A DNA stretch of 64,000 nt from Seriola aureovittata (GCF_021018895.1 NC_079377.1:9988501-10052500), one strand, 5' to 3'; positions 24,182 to 36,384 are shown, counted from the first letter of the stretch. Notes: generated by a model from the sequence alone, not told the origin. A program made the numbers and translations.

Positions 24182-25621
24182 TGAGCTTTAGCTCTCCTGA
24201 AAAGATCAGATAATCATGTTGAAACAGGGGAAACAATGATTTAAAAGGGAAAAACAATTAGTGCATTTAGACCACTTGGTGGTGTAATTTGGCTCACAGG
24301 GCAGGAAGTTAAAACGCCACCGAGCAAAATCACTGATACTTTAGTTTTTTTGTTTTTTTTTGTAATGCAATTATCAGAGCAATCCTGCAAGTCATTTACG
24401 ATCTCACAACTGATTACTTACAGTGTTGCTTGTGAATTCAATTTACTGCGACAAACAGCATGAATTTATGTTGTATAATGTTTTGTTAAATGGATTTCTT
24501 CATTAGAAGAGCAAAACATTATTTGACCTGTTTCTTTGAAGGTGTTTACTGCTGTTTGATTTTCTAGCATTGTAACGTTTTCCCTTTTAATCACGTATCA
24601 AATACACTGAATTGTACTGTTGTGCTGCAGTGGGCTCTTTTTCTTTTAGTGCAACCCCGTACAAAGCAAGTGTTGCCTCATTGTTACAGTAGTTTTTTAT
24701 ACTTCAAACCAAAAAGATCCCAGTGGCTTATAAATGCCAGCATGCACACTAAAACAGATTTTACATTTTTGACTGTGGTTTTGATGCTAAAGGAGTTACA
24801 GCTTGAAAAGAAAATGTGGAGTGTCGTGTGACAGCTCCAGCAAATCCTTAGAAGTGGAGGTTTGCCAAGTGTCTCTTTATATATTATGGGATCTAAGACT
24901 CAACAGCTGTTTCTAAATAGGGGAAAATGGAAAAAAGATGTTTGGCAGAAGTAGTTGAACATACTTTTATTTTTAATTAAACATCTTATTGCAAAAATCC
25001 AGGACATTTTAAAACAGCAGTAATATTTCTCATTAAGTTTATGTGGGTGCCCCGGCCTGTCTGCAGTCTTTAAGTCTCCTGAGTACAACAATCCAATAGA
25101 TGGCACTAAAACTCTAAAACAACAAACTTACATTTACTTCATTATATTCAAACTTAAAATTCATTATATTCAAACTTAAAATTTCAACCTCTATAAGGTC
25201 AGAATAATAAATATTTTCCTCTTTTTGATCTTTAATAGAACTAAATGTCACTGCTAGAAATGACATCTTACTCACCTGCTGTTTCATAGAGCTTGATCTT
25301 AATAAAGGACCATCAATGATAAGCTTTAGGATAACTTTGCAAATAAAGTGGCCTGTTTCATTTGTTCCACATTCCTGCTCCATGAAACTGCTTCTTTGTA
25401 CCACATTACCTGTGGAGGAACGGAGGATGCAGCACCTGTTGTCTTCAATTTTAGGTCTCTTGGTCCTGACTGATGAAATTCTCATTTTGTAATATAACCT
25501 GGACCACGTACAAGACTGACAATCTCGTCACCCTGACCTAAATTTTTGAAGAAATGCCACATTTTTTGCAAGACAGCAGATGCTGCCAATATGTTCCTAG
25601 TAACATTCTATACATTGATGG
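24182..25621. other. Convergent 3' ends of gtf2a1l (+) and lhcgr (-)
   Basis: Only 1.44 kb separates the two stop codons. Plus-strand AATAAA is first seen at 25301-25306. A minus-strand AATAAA (TTTATT on +) lies at 24966-24971. If both are used, the two 3' UTRs overlap by about 0.3 kb in antisense. A 22-bp unit starting TCATTATATTC is tandemly duplicated exactly at 25139-25182. Confidence 0.5.
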
Positions 25622-28600
25622 TCATGTAGTTCCCTTGTTTAGAAAGCAACCTTTCCTCTTAATGTGATGGGTATAGAAGCTAAGCGAGTGAGGTTTTCTG
25701 GCGGACTTTTTTTGGGTACAGGTGAGGTGTGAAGCCAGAATCTGTGACCTGTAGAAGTCGGCGTTGGCGTGGCAGCTGCTGCAGCGACTCAGCAGCACAC
25801 ACACATCCTTCCTGAAAGCCCTGGTGAAGATGGTGTACAAGAAAGGGTTGCAGAGGGAGTTGATGGGATAGAAAAGGATGAGTAGGATCTTTGAGTGAGA
25901 CACAGTTATGAGGGGCATACGCAGGGCTGCAGAGATGGCGAAGAAGGAAATTGGCGCCATACATATAAAGTCAGTGAAAATGAGCACAGCCATGCGTTTG
26001 GCAAGCTTGGTGTCTCCATGACGAGTGGAGTGCTCTGGGTTGTGAACACTCAGGTAAATGCATATGTAACAGTAACAGACCACAATGAAAGCGACAACAT
26101 TGAGAATGAGCACAGCCACCACGTAAACCTGGGAGCCCAGTGTGTTGATGTCCATGGGCAGACAGATGCTCACTTTGCTGTAACTGCTGACCCCCACAAG
26201 AGGGAGCAGGGCAACCAGCAGAGAGAAGCCCCAGCCTGCCCCCATGATGGCTGCCACATGGTGCATCCGCAGTCTCTTGTTGACATGCATGGCATTGGTG
26301 ATGGTGTGCCAGCGTTCAAGGCTAATCACAGTCAGTGTGTAAACTGATAGCTCACTGGCAAACACTGTCAAAAACCCTGCTATGCCACACCCGGGCCCAG
26401 TCTGCCAGTCCGTGGCGTGGTTGTAGTACTCGTGACGGGAGTAGTGGTCCATGAAGGCAATGAGCATCAGGTAGAGCCCCATGCACAGGTCAGCAAAAGC
26501 AAGGTTACACATGAGGAATCTGGAGATGGTTAGCTTATGGTGGCTTATGAGCAGGATAACCAGAACAGCCAGGTTACCGGTTACAGCGAAAGCTGTAATT
26601 ATCCAGGTGAGACAGCGCAGGAAGGGAAAGCCCAGCAGGTCCTCACAGGGGTTAAAAGCATCTGGCTCTGGGGTGCACTTGACGAAGGGGCTTTTAAGAC
26701 AATCAAATTCCAGGTCTGGGTACTGAAAGTTGATGTCATCAATAAGATTCAGGCTGTCTGCACTGGGCTCTCTAAATGCAGAAGAATACAGATGGTTGAG
26801 ATTACCATAAACATTGCAGAGCAATTGATCAAGAAAAACTATCAGCTTAAGGGACAGTATGGAAATTACTGAGGTGAGGGGACGTGGAATTTACATATTT
26901 GAGGAGAGCAGGGAAAGGCCCTTTAACTTGTTCTCATCCCAGAGTAACATTGTATTTAAAAAAATATATATATTTTCATCAATGGATTATGTTAATCCTG
27001 TCTGCTTATTAGAGTTCATTTCTCATTAACAAGTTTGAGAAACAGAATAGAGGTGGATGTTTATTAGTGATTAAAGCTAATTAAAATAAAGTTAAATGTG
27101 TCATAAAGTGACAGCTCTTACTTCAAAAATACATATAATATTTAGTAAACGGGGCATTTTGTTACTTTCATCCATGATTTTGTTAATTGCTAGTTATGGT
27201 ACACCTCAAATTCTTTGTACACTTTTAGTTATTAATGCCAAAATGAATTGCATCGATTCAATAGGGTTGGGGAGTGTATTACATATCTTTGTAAGGGGAA
27301 GGTCCAGAGGAAATATTTATAATGTTAATAAGGTCTTAATTTAAAAAAAAAAGTGTTGTACAGTTCCTAAGTGTGCAGTGAAGTAACTTACGTTTCTGTT
27401 TCGCTGAGATCACAAAACTTTGTGAAGTTCTTTAAGGCACTTTCCCTTTAAATAAATATAAGAAAGGAAAGGAAAAGGTTAGACCACACAAAATGTCAAT
27501 AAACTCAACTGCTAATTGCCGAACTCCTGATGATCTGCATTCATTACACAGAGCTTTTGTTCTTTATGCAGATGTGAATGGATTTGTTACATCTCTGGGA
27601 GCGGTCGTCGGCTACCTTTGTTTTCGACGCCACGTGTGGAAGGCACAGCAGTGGCTGGGGTACGTGAGCTCGGCTTCCACCAGTTCAGCCAGGCTTTCCA
27701 GAGGAGGGAGGCTCTTCAGAGCAAAGGCAGAGCTGGCTTTCAGGAACCGCACCTGCCTCAACCCTTTAGGTGGGAGGGAACTCAGAGCTGTGGAGGAAAC
27801 ATCCCTGAATCACACACGCAGAGAACGTAGACATACATTTCAGTGGAGATTAGTGAAGTACCTACCAATAAAATAGTGTTTTCATGAGGCATTGGACTAC
27901 AACAAGCCACTAGAACAGCTTTGGTCTATCTCAACTTGAATTTCATGTGTAATTTAAACTCTGTTGGAGGCATACATAGCCAGGTTTTCCCATGACAGGA
28001 CCCATCATTTTGGTGTTTTGTTGATGGCGCTAAGAAATGCTGTTTCAGGCAAATGCTGCTTCAGGCAAATGCTGCTGAACCTCCCACAGGTGTTAATTGA
28101 GTTCTAGTGACTGCGGCAGCCAAGCTCTAATTTACAGTGTTTTCATATTCATCAAACCAGTGAGCAGATCATGCTGTTTTTCTAAAGAGATGCACATTGA
28201 CAACAAAAAAGCTTCATCACAGAATGGAAATCGAAATTACAATGACATTCACGACTGAATTCATTTCATCATCAAGCGAAAATAATATTTGGGAGCTACT
28301 CTGCTCCCTCATTTGATTGGATACTTGTAACCTGACATTACATAGAGGTAGCACATTGGACCCCACACAAGCAAAAGGATGACCTTTGGCATTTCTTGCA
28401 TGTCAGTGAATACCACAGACACTAATTCATAACCAAGATAAGAGGAAATTTCACATCTACAAAATGGGGTTGCTTGCACTCAGAGACCTTGTGAGCTGTA
28501 TGCTCCTCGGACTTGGCTGTTTGCTCGCTATAATCAGCATTCAGCAGTCCTGGCTGCCTTGTTGGTTGTTTACACAGACTGACTGTCACTGCCCTAGTGT

Positions 28601-31600
28601 TTATACAATAAAATGATAAACATTGTTATGAATATTAATCTTGCTTCACTGACCCAGTTCAAATGATCGCCACAATGCTGTTGATTTAAACAACAATAGA
28701 TAGAGAATGTATGAATGTCCTCGGTCATATTTGACTTTCATACAATCTGAAATTTACATGTTAAATATTAACTGTAATTTCCTGTCATGATCTCTACTCT
28801 ACATTATTTATTATTATTATTATTTTAAGAGGCAAAAAAAAAAAAAAAAAAAACTTTGACATGACATGTAGTACTTTAAGTAAGGAACTGCAGCTGTCAT
28901 ATCACCTTTTAAGATGACGCAGCTAACATGTTAGCAATCAGTTCCCTTTACATGCATTATAACAGCTACGTAGCGATGTTAGCATTTATTTGTAGCCATG
29001 TTCCTGGCTGTTTTGTTCTCCCCCAACTTCTGAGAAAATTATCTGTCTCTTCAGCTGCTAAATGCTCCACTCTATTCATTAGCTAGAAGCTAACTTTGTC
29101 TATCGATGATTAGGTGTCTGCTGTGGCTTAAAACGACACAGTTGAAAACAGTGGGCGTGACCCAAAACAGTTAAGTTGTCGGCCATAAAACCAAAACAAT
29201 TAGATGAAAGACGCTTTAAAGCTCCCTAGAACTGCAGACATGGTTGATAATTCACTGTAAGTTTGTCACTACGAACGACCCCTTTCACATACAAGTAGTC
29301 ATGTGATCCACTGTTAATGTGAAAATATTGACTATGGCAGCTTTAAATGAAGGATCTGAACTGGTCTTCCACCACTGATTTTTAAGCTGACTCCTGGAAA
29401 ACTGTCACAACATTTCCTTTGGTTTTATTGATATTATTAACTTGAATTAGTGTCACTTACAGAGAACTCGGACCTGTGGCTCCTTCAAAAGCATCTTCTT
29501 GAATGTAACTGAGATACTTGTTGTCTCTCAAAATTCTACAAAAGACATAAAAAAAACCACACACACACAACTGTAACACAAGTGACCTCCGCTCCTAACT
29601 GTAGTTTTGCAGCTACCATACAACATGAAAGAAAATTATAAATGACACGTTACTGTTCAACAGTGCCCAAAAGCATTTTTCATCTGCTTTTTGTTTTCTC
29701 AATTTGACACTGAAGAAGATGAGCATTATTTTTAGACTGCAGGGTGTCTGCACATATCTCGTCCCCATCAACATTCAGCAGTACAGGGCAGAGCAAGAAA
29801 ACAACAGGGCATCCAATCTTTGTTTAGTCTTACATAACGTTTGTTTACTGGTACACTCAGTTTTTATGATTAGAAAAAAAAAAAAAAAAGCCTTAACTGT
29901 GAACAACATACTTAACAGCAACATACTGTATTGACCTGTTATGTTGTTGTTAGGTTAGTACTGTATGAGGGAAAAATGTTAATAATCAAAATGCTTACAG
30001 TGTGTTGAGCTTGGTTCCATTGAATGCATGAGATTTAATTTCCTTGAAGCCGTTTCTAAAGAGGTTCCTGTGAAGGACACAATGTTATAAATTTTAGTTT
30101 GCTCTCAAACGCACCTATCACCAAGGTCAGAACTGAACATTCAATTACATAAGCATATCGAGACACATCAAAAAACATTCTTAACGAATGGTGACAAATT
30201 GTTGCTCCCAGCTCCGATAATATTGTAACAAAAAGAATCTGGTTCCTGTACTCACATGTCAACAAACTCCTCTGCGATACCCTGGAAAGAATTGGCAGGA
30301 ATGAAGTCGATCCTCATGTTGTCTGCCATTTCTCTGCACATGGAAGAGATAACATTCACCACTCACTCAGGCGGTTTGGCTAAATTATCAGTTAGACAAA
30401 ATTATGTATATACATACGGAATATAAAAAAGAGCGGTTTGATGAACTGTGACCCAGTTGCAGTTTATGCAGCAGGGTTGGTGGCATCGTGACATTGACAG
30501 ATAAAAGTAAAACTGGGTTCTACTTAAGAGTTAGAACATGAAGAACGTGCAGTTTTGCAACAAGCAGAAAGACACTAATCCGGTTTGGAAACACACTATT
30601 TTTGAAATAGGATTACTTACAGGATAACATTTGGTGCCAAGGAAGAGATAGTTGTGAAGTCTGGGAAGTTTACCATTCCTGTGTTAGTGATGCTCCTGTG
30701 AAGACAAGCAGCAGAGACAGATGATCACAGGCATTTAAGGACAAATCTTTAAAATGTCCACAAGAGAGTCGCCGATTATCTCAGCTGGTAACCTCTTAAC
30801 ATCCACTTTCCCTCCTTTTAGCTCCACGTTCACACTATATCTTTTTCAACCCTGTCTGACAGTGTCATACATACTCTGTATGGGCTTGTTTCAACTCATC
30901 ATTTCTATTAATTTGATGTTTATCTCTATAGGGACATAACATGGACCAGTGCCACATACTGCAGCGTTTTTAGCTTTAGCTAGTTCTCAGTGTCAGACAG
31001 TAGATGTGCCTTTATACAAATACACACAGCAAGGATAACACAACCAGAGTGAAGAAAAGACACACAAACAATAATACAATACCAAGACTAATAGTCTACA
31101 GTCACACCAGCAGCTCTGTGAGGCTAAAGCCTTGAGCATTACTGCTAATGTCACCATGCTAACATGAAGATGATTGGCAGGTATAATGTTCATCATCTCA
31201 TTTTAGCATGTTAGCGTGGGACCATACTCATAAACATTCAAATCGATTAAGCTTCTAAAATGTGCAAGTAAATTTGTAATACGTACTGATGCCTTTTAAA
31301 AAACAAACAAATTTGGGATGGCCACTAAATTTAATATAAAGTAACATTTGCACGATGCTCAGAGAATGAGGTTGTAATGATTGACCCACCGGCTCATCGC
31401 AGGGGTTTAAATAGGGGAATAATAACAAATAATATAAAACAGAACGACTTACAAATATTCCAGTCTGGGCAGGTCGGTGAAGGCCCCTTTTTCAATAGCC
31501 CTCAGACTGTTGATATTCTGCACGGAACTGCGGGAACAGAAATGAGCAAAAATATCAGTAATTACAACAATTGTTGTCAGTCACCTTCAACAAACAAACA

Positions 31601-34600
31601 CAGTAAAACCCATGAATTCATCAGCCGCTCTGGAAGTCAAGGATTAAACACGCTGCTTTGTAATTGAGAGACTAATCCTGCGGAACTTAAATGAAATGCC
31701 GAACACATAGCAGCTGTTCAAATGAATAATTGCTTTCATCACCTTTGAATATGATGTGTGATGGGAAGGTAAGTGTCGCTTACATTTGCGCCAGGCTGTG
31801 GAGGGAGAGGAAGGCATGTCTCTGTATCTGTGTGATGCAGTCGCTCTGGGAAATCTCACTGTGACACAAAGAAATGGCTCCACATCAGTCAACAGATTAA
31901 CAAGAGACTGTAAACAAATTACTCCTGAAACGTCTCAGATTCAGCCAGCAAATAAGCAATTTTAGTCAAACAAATATTGAGAGTGACACAAGTGCTTATT
32001 ATAGATTTATTTCCACACTCACTTACTTTCTTTGAGAAATAGGGCAGAGTTGATTGATACAGGGATACAAACCACAAGGGAAATATTAAAATACCACCGC
32101 CAACGATTCATACTTCTAGGGCGCAACACACGCACACACACAAACACACACACACACACACATGCACGTCTTCACCTCATGTTTGGAAAAATTCCAAACT
32201 TACATCTTGGATGCATCTGGGCCAAGAAGACTAAGTGAAGACGTTTAAAAAGGAGTACTGAACAAAGACATTTTCGGAGACAAACAAAGTCAACAAGACT
32301 TCTTGATTTGTCCTTGAACAGTTTGTTTTCTGATGACTCTCCTCTCCATCTTCTTTTTTGTAATCATCGTTTCAGACTCCCACTCTGCTGTAATTAGCAG
32401 ACACTTTTCTTAGGGTTAATGTCGTTCTGCTTCCATTTCACACTAAGAAACAATTAAATGACTCCATCTGCACTGCTTGCATTTTTTTTTTCCATTTTAT
32501 CCCCTCCTCTGATTGCATTGCGTATAGTGTCATAATTACCACTTACAGCTCATGAAAAGCTTTTTCACATGATCATCTAGATGAAGCGGCGCTGTGATTT
32601 CCAGCTTGCGTCATCAATGACAAACCACATGCAGCTCCTTGTGTCATTCCACCTTGACACAGGTTTTACTGGTTAACTTGCTCTAGGCTAAAAAAGATTT
32701 AAAAAAAAAATCTATAACTTCATTTAAACTTTTTGATGGAGACATAATTTGAACAAAACAAACCTGTGTAAATACTGTGACTGTGAGTATCTGAGACTGA
32801 TAAGACTCGTCCCTGAGGAGCAGAACAGAGTCGAATGCACTCAGCTCAAATTGAAAATGGTTTTACCACAGGGTAACAAACATTTCATATGCGCTCATCA
32901 AACTCTTAGTGGTATATCAATTAAATGGTGGATAATGTCATGGCTTTAGGACTGAGTATTTAGTAGCTGTAAACATGATAAAGATGAGAAGTAATTATTC
33001 AGAAATTCAGATGAAAAGAGGGTATGTTTTCAGTAAGACATCTCATTCTGTTGTAATTGGATTTAGGTGAAATTTATTGACCTGATCGCCATTTGAACCA
33101 AGGAACAACTGATTACATTTAGGCAATGATATTTCTGGTCTGGTAATCCTGTCCTCAGACAATTTGTAGTTTTTACCGCTGCATTGTGTATGCACTTGTG
33201 CTGTCGAACAGTCCAGCTACTGAGACTCGCAAGCCAGCTGGTTATGAAACGACTGCGCTTTGAAATCTGTCTTGCTTTGACGTACGTGGCCTTCACTGTT
33301 TCACAGCAGTTTTATTTCTACAGCTTCCTTCTTTTCAATAGATCATGTTGGACAGAGAATATCCATGAATTCACTTTTTTTGTTGATTCTTATGTCATAC
33401 ATAACAGCCACATCTACGTATATTTAGAAACGTTTTTTTTTTTTGATTGCTGAATGAATGAAACCTAATAGCTGATAATACAGAATAAAGTAAGAAGAAA
33501 ATGGCAGTCATGCGTCATCATAAACATAGCACATGTTGGGAACATGATGACATAAGCATGTGGGTGAAACTTCTTTCAACTGAGATAACATGGCCTTTTT
33601 CAGTAACCCCAGTTATAAGTGCAGTTACGTCAGCAAATAATGAAGAGTCATAAACAAATGTCAAGATACGAGCATCTCGTGAATACCTGATGTAACAGTG
33701 GAGTCTTTAGTAGTAATTCATTGGGTCATGACAAATACATATACAGTATATATAATTTTTTTTCATAATTATGGGACATCATTTTGTACTGACTGCACTT
33801 TTATTTCTAAGTCTGATTTCTGAAAATTACATATTTCTCATTTTCACAGCTCGAGAGATATGTGTCTAATAATATAACATAAGAAACTACAATATTTAAT
33901 CCTTTTAAAGGACATAAAGTCTTCCAGCATTCTACAACACTTCATTATACACATACAGCATATCATACACTACTGTACTAATGTTTTGTTTAATCTTGTA
34001 AAATATGACTCTCATTATGTTGTACAATCTCCAGGCTTCTGTGGTGAGGTGTGAGAGGCAGGCGGGTGTGTGTACATGTGGCAAACAAACACTACTGCTC
34101 GATTTCTTACTGCTGCTGTAATATGCTCCCACATGTTTGGATAAATTACTTGATTGAACACTTTCAATACTGTTCTGTTGTTTCATCCAAAATGGATATT
34201 GTGGATACTCTGCACACACACACAGGCCAATAGACGGCGCTACAGGGAAAGTGTTAATAACTGTATTTGGAAGTTAATTTGCAACAGACTCAAAAGATAA
34301 TTTTTTTTCCCCCTATTATGCAATACATCACATTTCCTTACAGTGGTGCCGTTTGCAGTAAGTTCACCCAAAGCACATGATAATATTACTGATAATATTG
34401 CTGTAAATGTGTATGTATATTTATTTAGAGTTGCTCAAATGCACTTGTGGTTACGTTTCATGCCCTAATTCTGTCACATTTCAAGGCAGGCATATAACAT
34501 ACATTTAACTGTATTAATAAGATTAAATGCATAATTAACATATTTTGAATAGTCAGCATTCGCCTTTGCTTGTGTGTTTCATCAAGGTTTCATGAAGTGT

Positions 34601-35211
34601 CTATCAACAGTGTGTGTCCTTAGCCCCAGCTTTGATGCAACATTAATTCATCCACTGTAAATTTGACTTACATTATTGTGATGTTGATCAGCTCCTTGAA
34701 GGCATGAGTGGGGACTTCTTTCAAGGGAAGATGAGTGAGCCTTCTGTAACAGCCAGAATTTAACTTGTTGACTCCACATTAACACACAGGGTAAAAAAGA
34801 AAAAAAAAAAAGATACATAACATGTCTCTTCAGCTTATCCATCAAAATTACATTTATGATAAGTCACATAATAAAAATGACTAAAAGTAACTTAGTGAGA
34901 AGTCAGATATAATAAGTCCCAGAAGAAGAAAAAAAGTTCATGAAGTAGCAGAAGGGCGCTGATGGGTTCAGTAGTGAATAAAGTGTCACAGATCATTCAC
35001 AGGAGGATTACAGACGAGAGCTAGAAAGCTGTTTCACTTACAGTCGAGACACGGATGTTGTCCCTGCCCGAGAGGCCAGCTGAGTGTCTCTGCTGCACTG
35101 AAAAGTGTCGGCGCTGCAGCGGCAGATGGCCGGACAGGTATAAGCCCAGCAGGAGCGCACATTCAGAACACCGGACAGCGCGACCAGGAGCCAGACCGCC
35201 TGGGGAGCCAT
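25622..35211 (-). CDS. lhcgr: Luteinizing hormone/choriogonadotropin receptor, LRR-containing GPCR
   Basis: Eleven exons encode about 693 aa (human LHCGR 699). A signal peptide ([14 protein letters not shown]...SCWA) is followed by the Cys-rich LRR cap (CPAICRCS...FQC). Exons 2-8 are leucine-rich repeats of 69-78 bp, then the hinge with YPSHCCAF, a Tyr at 328 in an acidic context (QYPDLEFD, possible sulfation) and PDAFNPCED. Seven membrane segments follow in the last exon, with ERW (for DRY) after TM3, PMDI in ECL2, [16 protein letters not shown] in TM6 and NPFLY in TM7. N-glycosylation sequons occur at N77, N198 and N299. The receptor binds LH, couples to Gs and acts in gonadal somatic cells. 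LHCGR rather than FSHR is chosen for [22 protein letters not shown] and the adjacency to gtf2a1l. The ATG at 35211 is used because the frame upstream has no other ATG. Confidence 0.93.
28036..28077. repeat. 16-bp tandem repeat, about 2.6 copies
   Basis: Units AAATGCTGTTTCAGGC and AAATGCTGCTTCAGGC in tandem plus a partial third, inside the lhcgr intron between exons 8 and 9. Confidence 0.8.
28834..28853. repeat. Poly(A) run in lhcgr intron
   Basis: A run of about 20 A on the plus strand just before a dispersed repeat, preceded by (TTA)n at 28808-28823. Confidence 0.85.
28900..29346. repeat. Dispersed teleost repeat in lhcgr intron 8
   Basis: The text matches from memory a short interspersed element common in percomorphs, with hallmark phrases GCTGCTAAATGCTCCACTCT (29055-29074), AAAACGACACAGTTGAAA and TATTGACTATGGCAGCTTTAA. 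Non-coding. Ends are approximate. Confidence 0.6.
31105..31220. repeat. Fragment of a TTAGCATG-type dispersed repeat
   Basis: Contains CTCTGTGAGGCTAAAG, CACCATGCTAACATG, GGCAGGTATAATGTTCA and TTTTAGCATGTTAGCG in the order of a common percomorph interspersed repeat. It lies in the lhcgr intron between exons 4 and 5 as transcribed. Confidence 0.55.
31859..34671. other. lhcgr intron 2, no gene seen
   Basis: A 2.8-kb intron (minus-strand gene). Apart from the CA tract and short A/T runs I see no exon, repeat family or RNA gene. The frames at 33184-33453 and 33932-34219 are low-complexity and lack any protein signature. Confidence 0.6.
32125..32166. repeat. (CA)n microsatellite in lhcgr intron 2
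   Basis: An interrupted CA tract with CGCACACA and CAAACACA variants, in the large intron between lhcgr exons 2 and 3. Confidence 0.9.
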
Positions 35212-35520
35212 GTGTGACACCGGGCCACTCACTACGGAATTAAAATAAGTATATAAAGAAAAAAAAACTCGGAGTCTCCTCAAAGTTGAAGATAAAAAAA
35301 AAAAAAAAAAACTACTCTGGGAAACACATGCTAAGCCAAAGGCAAAAGGCTAAATAATGTCATGGGCTTTTTTTCCCCCCCACCTGCGCAGTGCTGCCTT
35401 CACGTGCTGCCGTAATTGCGACTCTGCTCTCTGTTCGGGAGATCTAACACAGTGAAACACAGGCGGAATTGCCTTTGACAGCTGAGCCCCAGAGGTGTGA
35501 CGTTTAGTGGGTGGAGATCA
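35212..35520 (-). promoter_or_regulatory. lhcgr: Presumed lhcgr promoter and 5' UTR
   Basis: Upstream of the ATG on the minus strand there are A-rich stretches (35261-35310) and then a GC-richer block at about 35388-35500. That block carries a perfect CACGTG E-box at 35401-35406 and several CpGs. No TATA box at a convincing place. A TCAAAGGCA element at about 35472-35480 only loosely resembles an NR5A site. Functional assignment is inference. Confidence 0.4.
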
Positions 35521-36075
35521 TGAAAGCTCTGGTGTTAAAAGTGATGTGGTGAAGTCACGCTGTCACTCACTTTTGTGTGTAATAAATCACTTTCCAAGGG
35601 TGGAGACTAACTTTTTTTTTTGCATTCACAATTATGGTGGTGCTATTTTGTGTTTGATAGCTTTGAGGGTTAAATCTTGTAGTAGGCTACTTATTAGCTC
35701 CATCATTAAAACATAAAAATAACAATTAATTCCCCTGTTTTAATTGTTAAAGGACCGTAACAATGGGTTTGCTCCTTTTTTTTCCTGACCATTTACCATT
35801 GCATGCTGTACATTTTTACATTTAAGGATGTGCTCTTCCTACTATTTAAAAGTTTTGTATGTGAGATTTTAAACAATAATGTAGCAGAAAATAACTATCT
35901 TGTGTGTTATATAGTGGAGTAATGGTGTCCTGAGCAGAGGTCACACCCCTCTCTATGTGTTGTAATCTGAGTTTCTCTGTTTTATGTTTTGGTAGGCGGT
36001 CTGGCAGAGCGTGCACATCAATGCATGTACATGTGCGCGTGAGTGCATGTGAGCGTGGGACCGCCCACAGGTGAG
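35521..36075. other. AT-rich spacer upstream of lhcgr
   Basis: No exon or recognised repeat. A short alternating TGCATG/TGTGCG stretch lies at 36001-36060. Confidence 0.5.
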
Positions 36076-36384
36076 ATGGCACAGTGCAGTGTTTCAGGTG
36101 AAAGCGACCTTCAAGAATTTCCTCCACTGCATCTGAAAAGGCCTCTGCCAAAGAAGGAGATGAGACGGATACAGGAAGACCGGTCATGGCGGACTATCGT
36201 GAGGCCGGTCCTAAAGGATAAGTCCCAGGCTGAATTTCTTTCCCCGTCCGACCGTGGAGCCAAAAACTGGTCTGGCTTTAGCGAGATGGAGCCTTATACA
36301 TTGGTTGTGGCTTGTTTTGTTTTTTTTGTTGACTCTGTTGTACAGGGTAACTTTATTCAGTTGTGCTTCTTGCTGTGCTCTTAG
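36076..36384 (+). CDS. Unrecognised 102-codon open frame
   Basis: The frame from ATG 36076 to TAG 36384 encodes a Lys/Arg/Glu-rich middle (LKRPLPKKEMRRIQEDRSW) and a hydrophobic C-terminal third (YTLVVACFVFFVD...) that could be one membrane segment. It does not resemble a family I know. An in-frame ATG at 36043 adds 11 residues. A possible splice donor (GTAACT at about 36346) would end it earlier, making this an exon rather than a complete gene. Its end lies inside the left arm of the hairpin at 36374-36416, and a Tc1 remnant follows directly. It may therefore be a small gene, an exon, part of a mobile element or chance. Confidence 0.2.
   Translation: MAQCSVSGESDLQEFPPLHLKRPLPKKEMRRIQEDRSWRTIVRPVLKDKSQAEFLSPSDRGAKNWSGFSEMEPYTLVVACFVFFVDSVVQGNFIQLCFLLCS

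Larger units (their letters stand above)
25622..35211 (-). other. lhcgr: Exon map of lhcgr
   Basis: In transcript order: 35211-35042, 34743-34672, 31858-31784, 31527-31453, 30695-30621, 30333-30256, 30067-29999, 29535-29461, 27804-27616, 27445-27392, 26771-25622. All are GT-AG on the minus strand and every internal junction falls after codon position 2, so any single LRR exon is symmetric. Exon sizes 72, 75, 75, 75, 78, 69 and 75 match the sizes I recall for human LHCGR exons 2-8. Exon 10 may instead begin at 27439 (tandem AG). The largest intron, about 2.8 kb, is between exons 2 and 3. Confidence 0.9.

Noticed and set aside
25895..26347. 150-codon plus-strand frame opposite the receptor's 7TM exon
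   Set aside because: Antisense shadow of lhcgr exon 11, with no features of its own.
25622..26824. Intronless receptor starting at 26824
   Set aside because: The first 18 codons are intron. A splice acceptor at 26772-26773 joins the exon to exon 10 and the ten upstream exons are all present.
27493..27876. 127-codon plus-strand frame
   Set aside because: Antisense to lhcgr exon 9, whose minus-strand reading gives [11 protein letters not shown] and fits the receptor hinge.
25622..35211. Receptor as fshr
   Set aside because: Loop and helix text ([20 protein letters not shown]) and adjacency to gtf2a1l favour lhcgr. A tree with known fish receptors would settle it.
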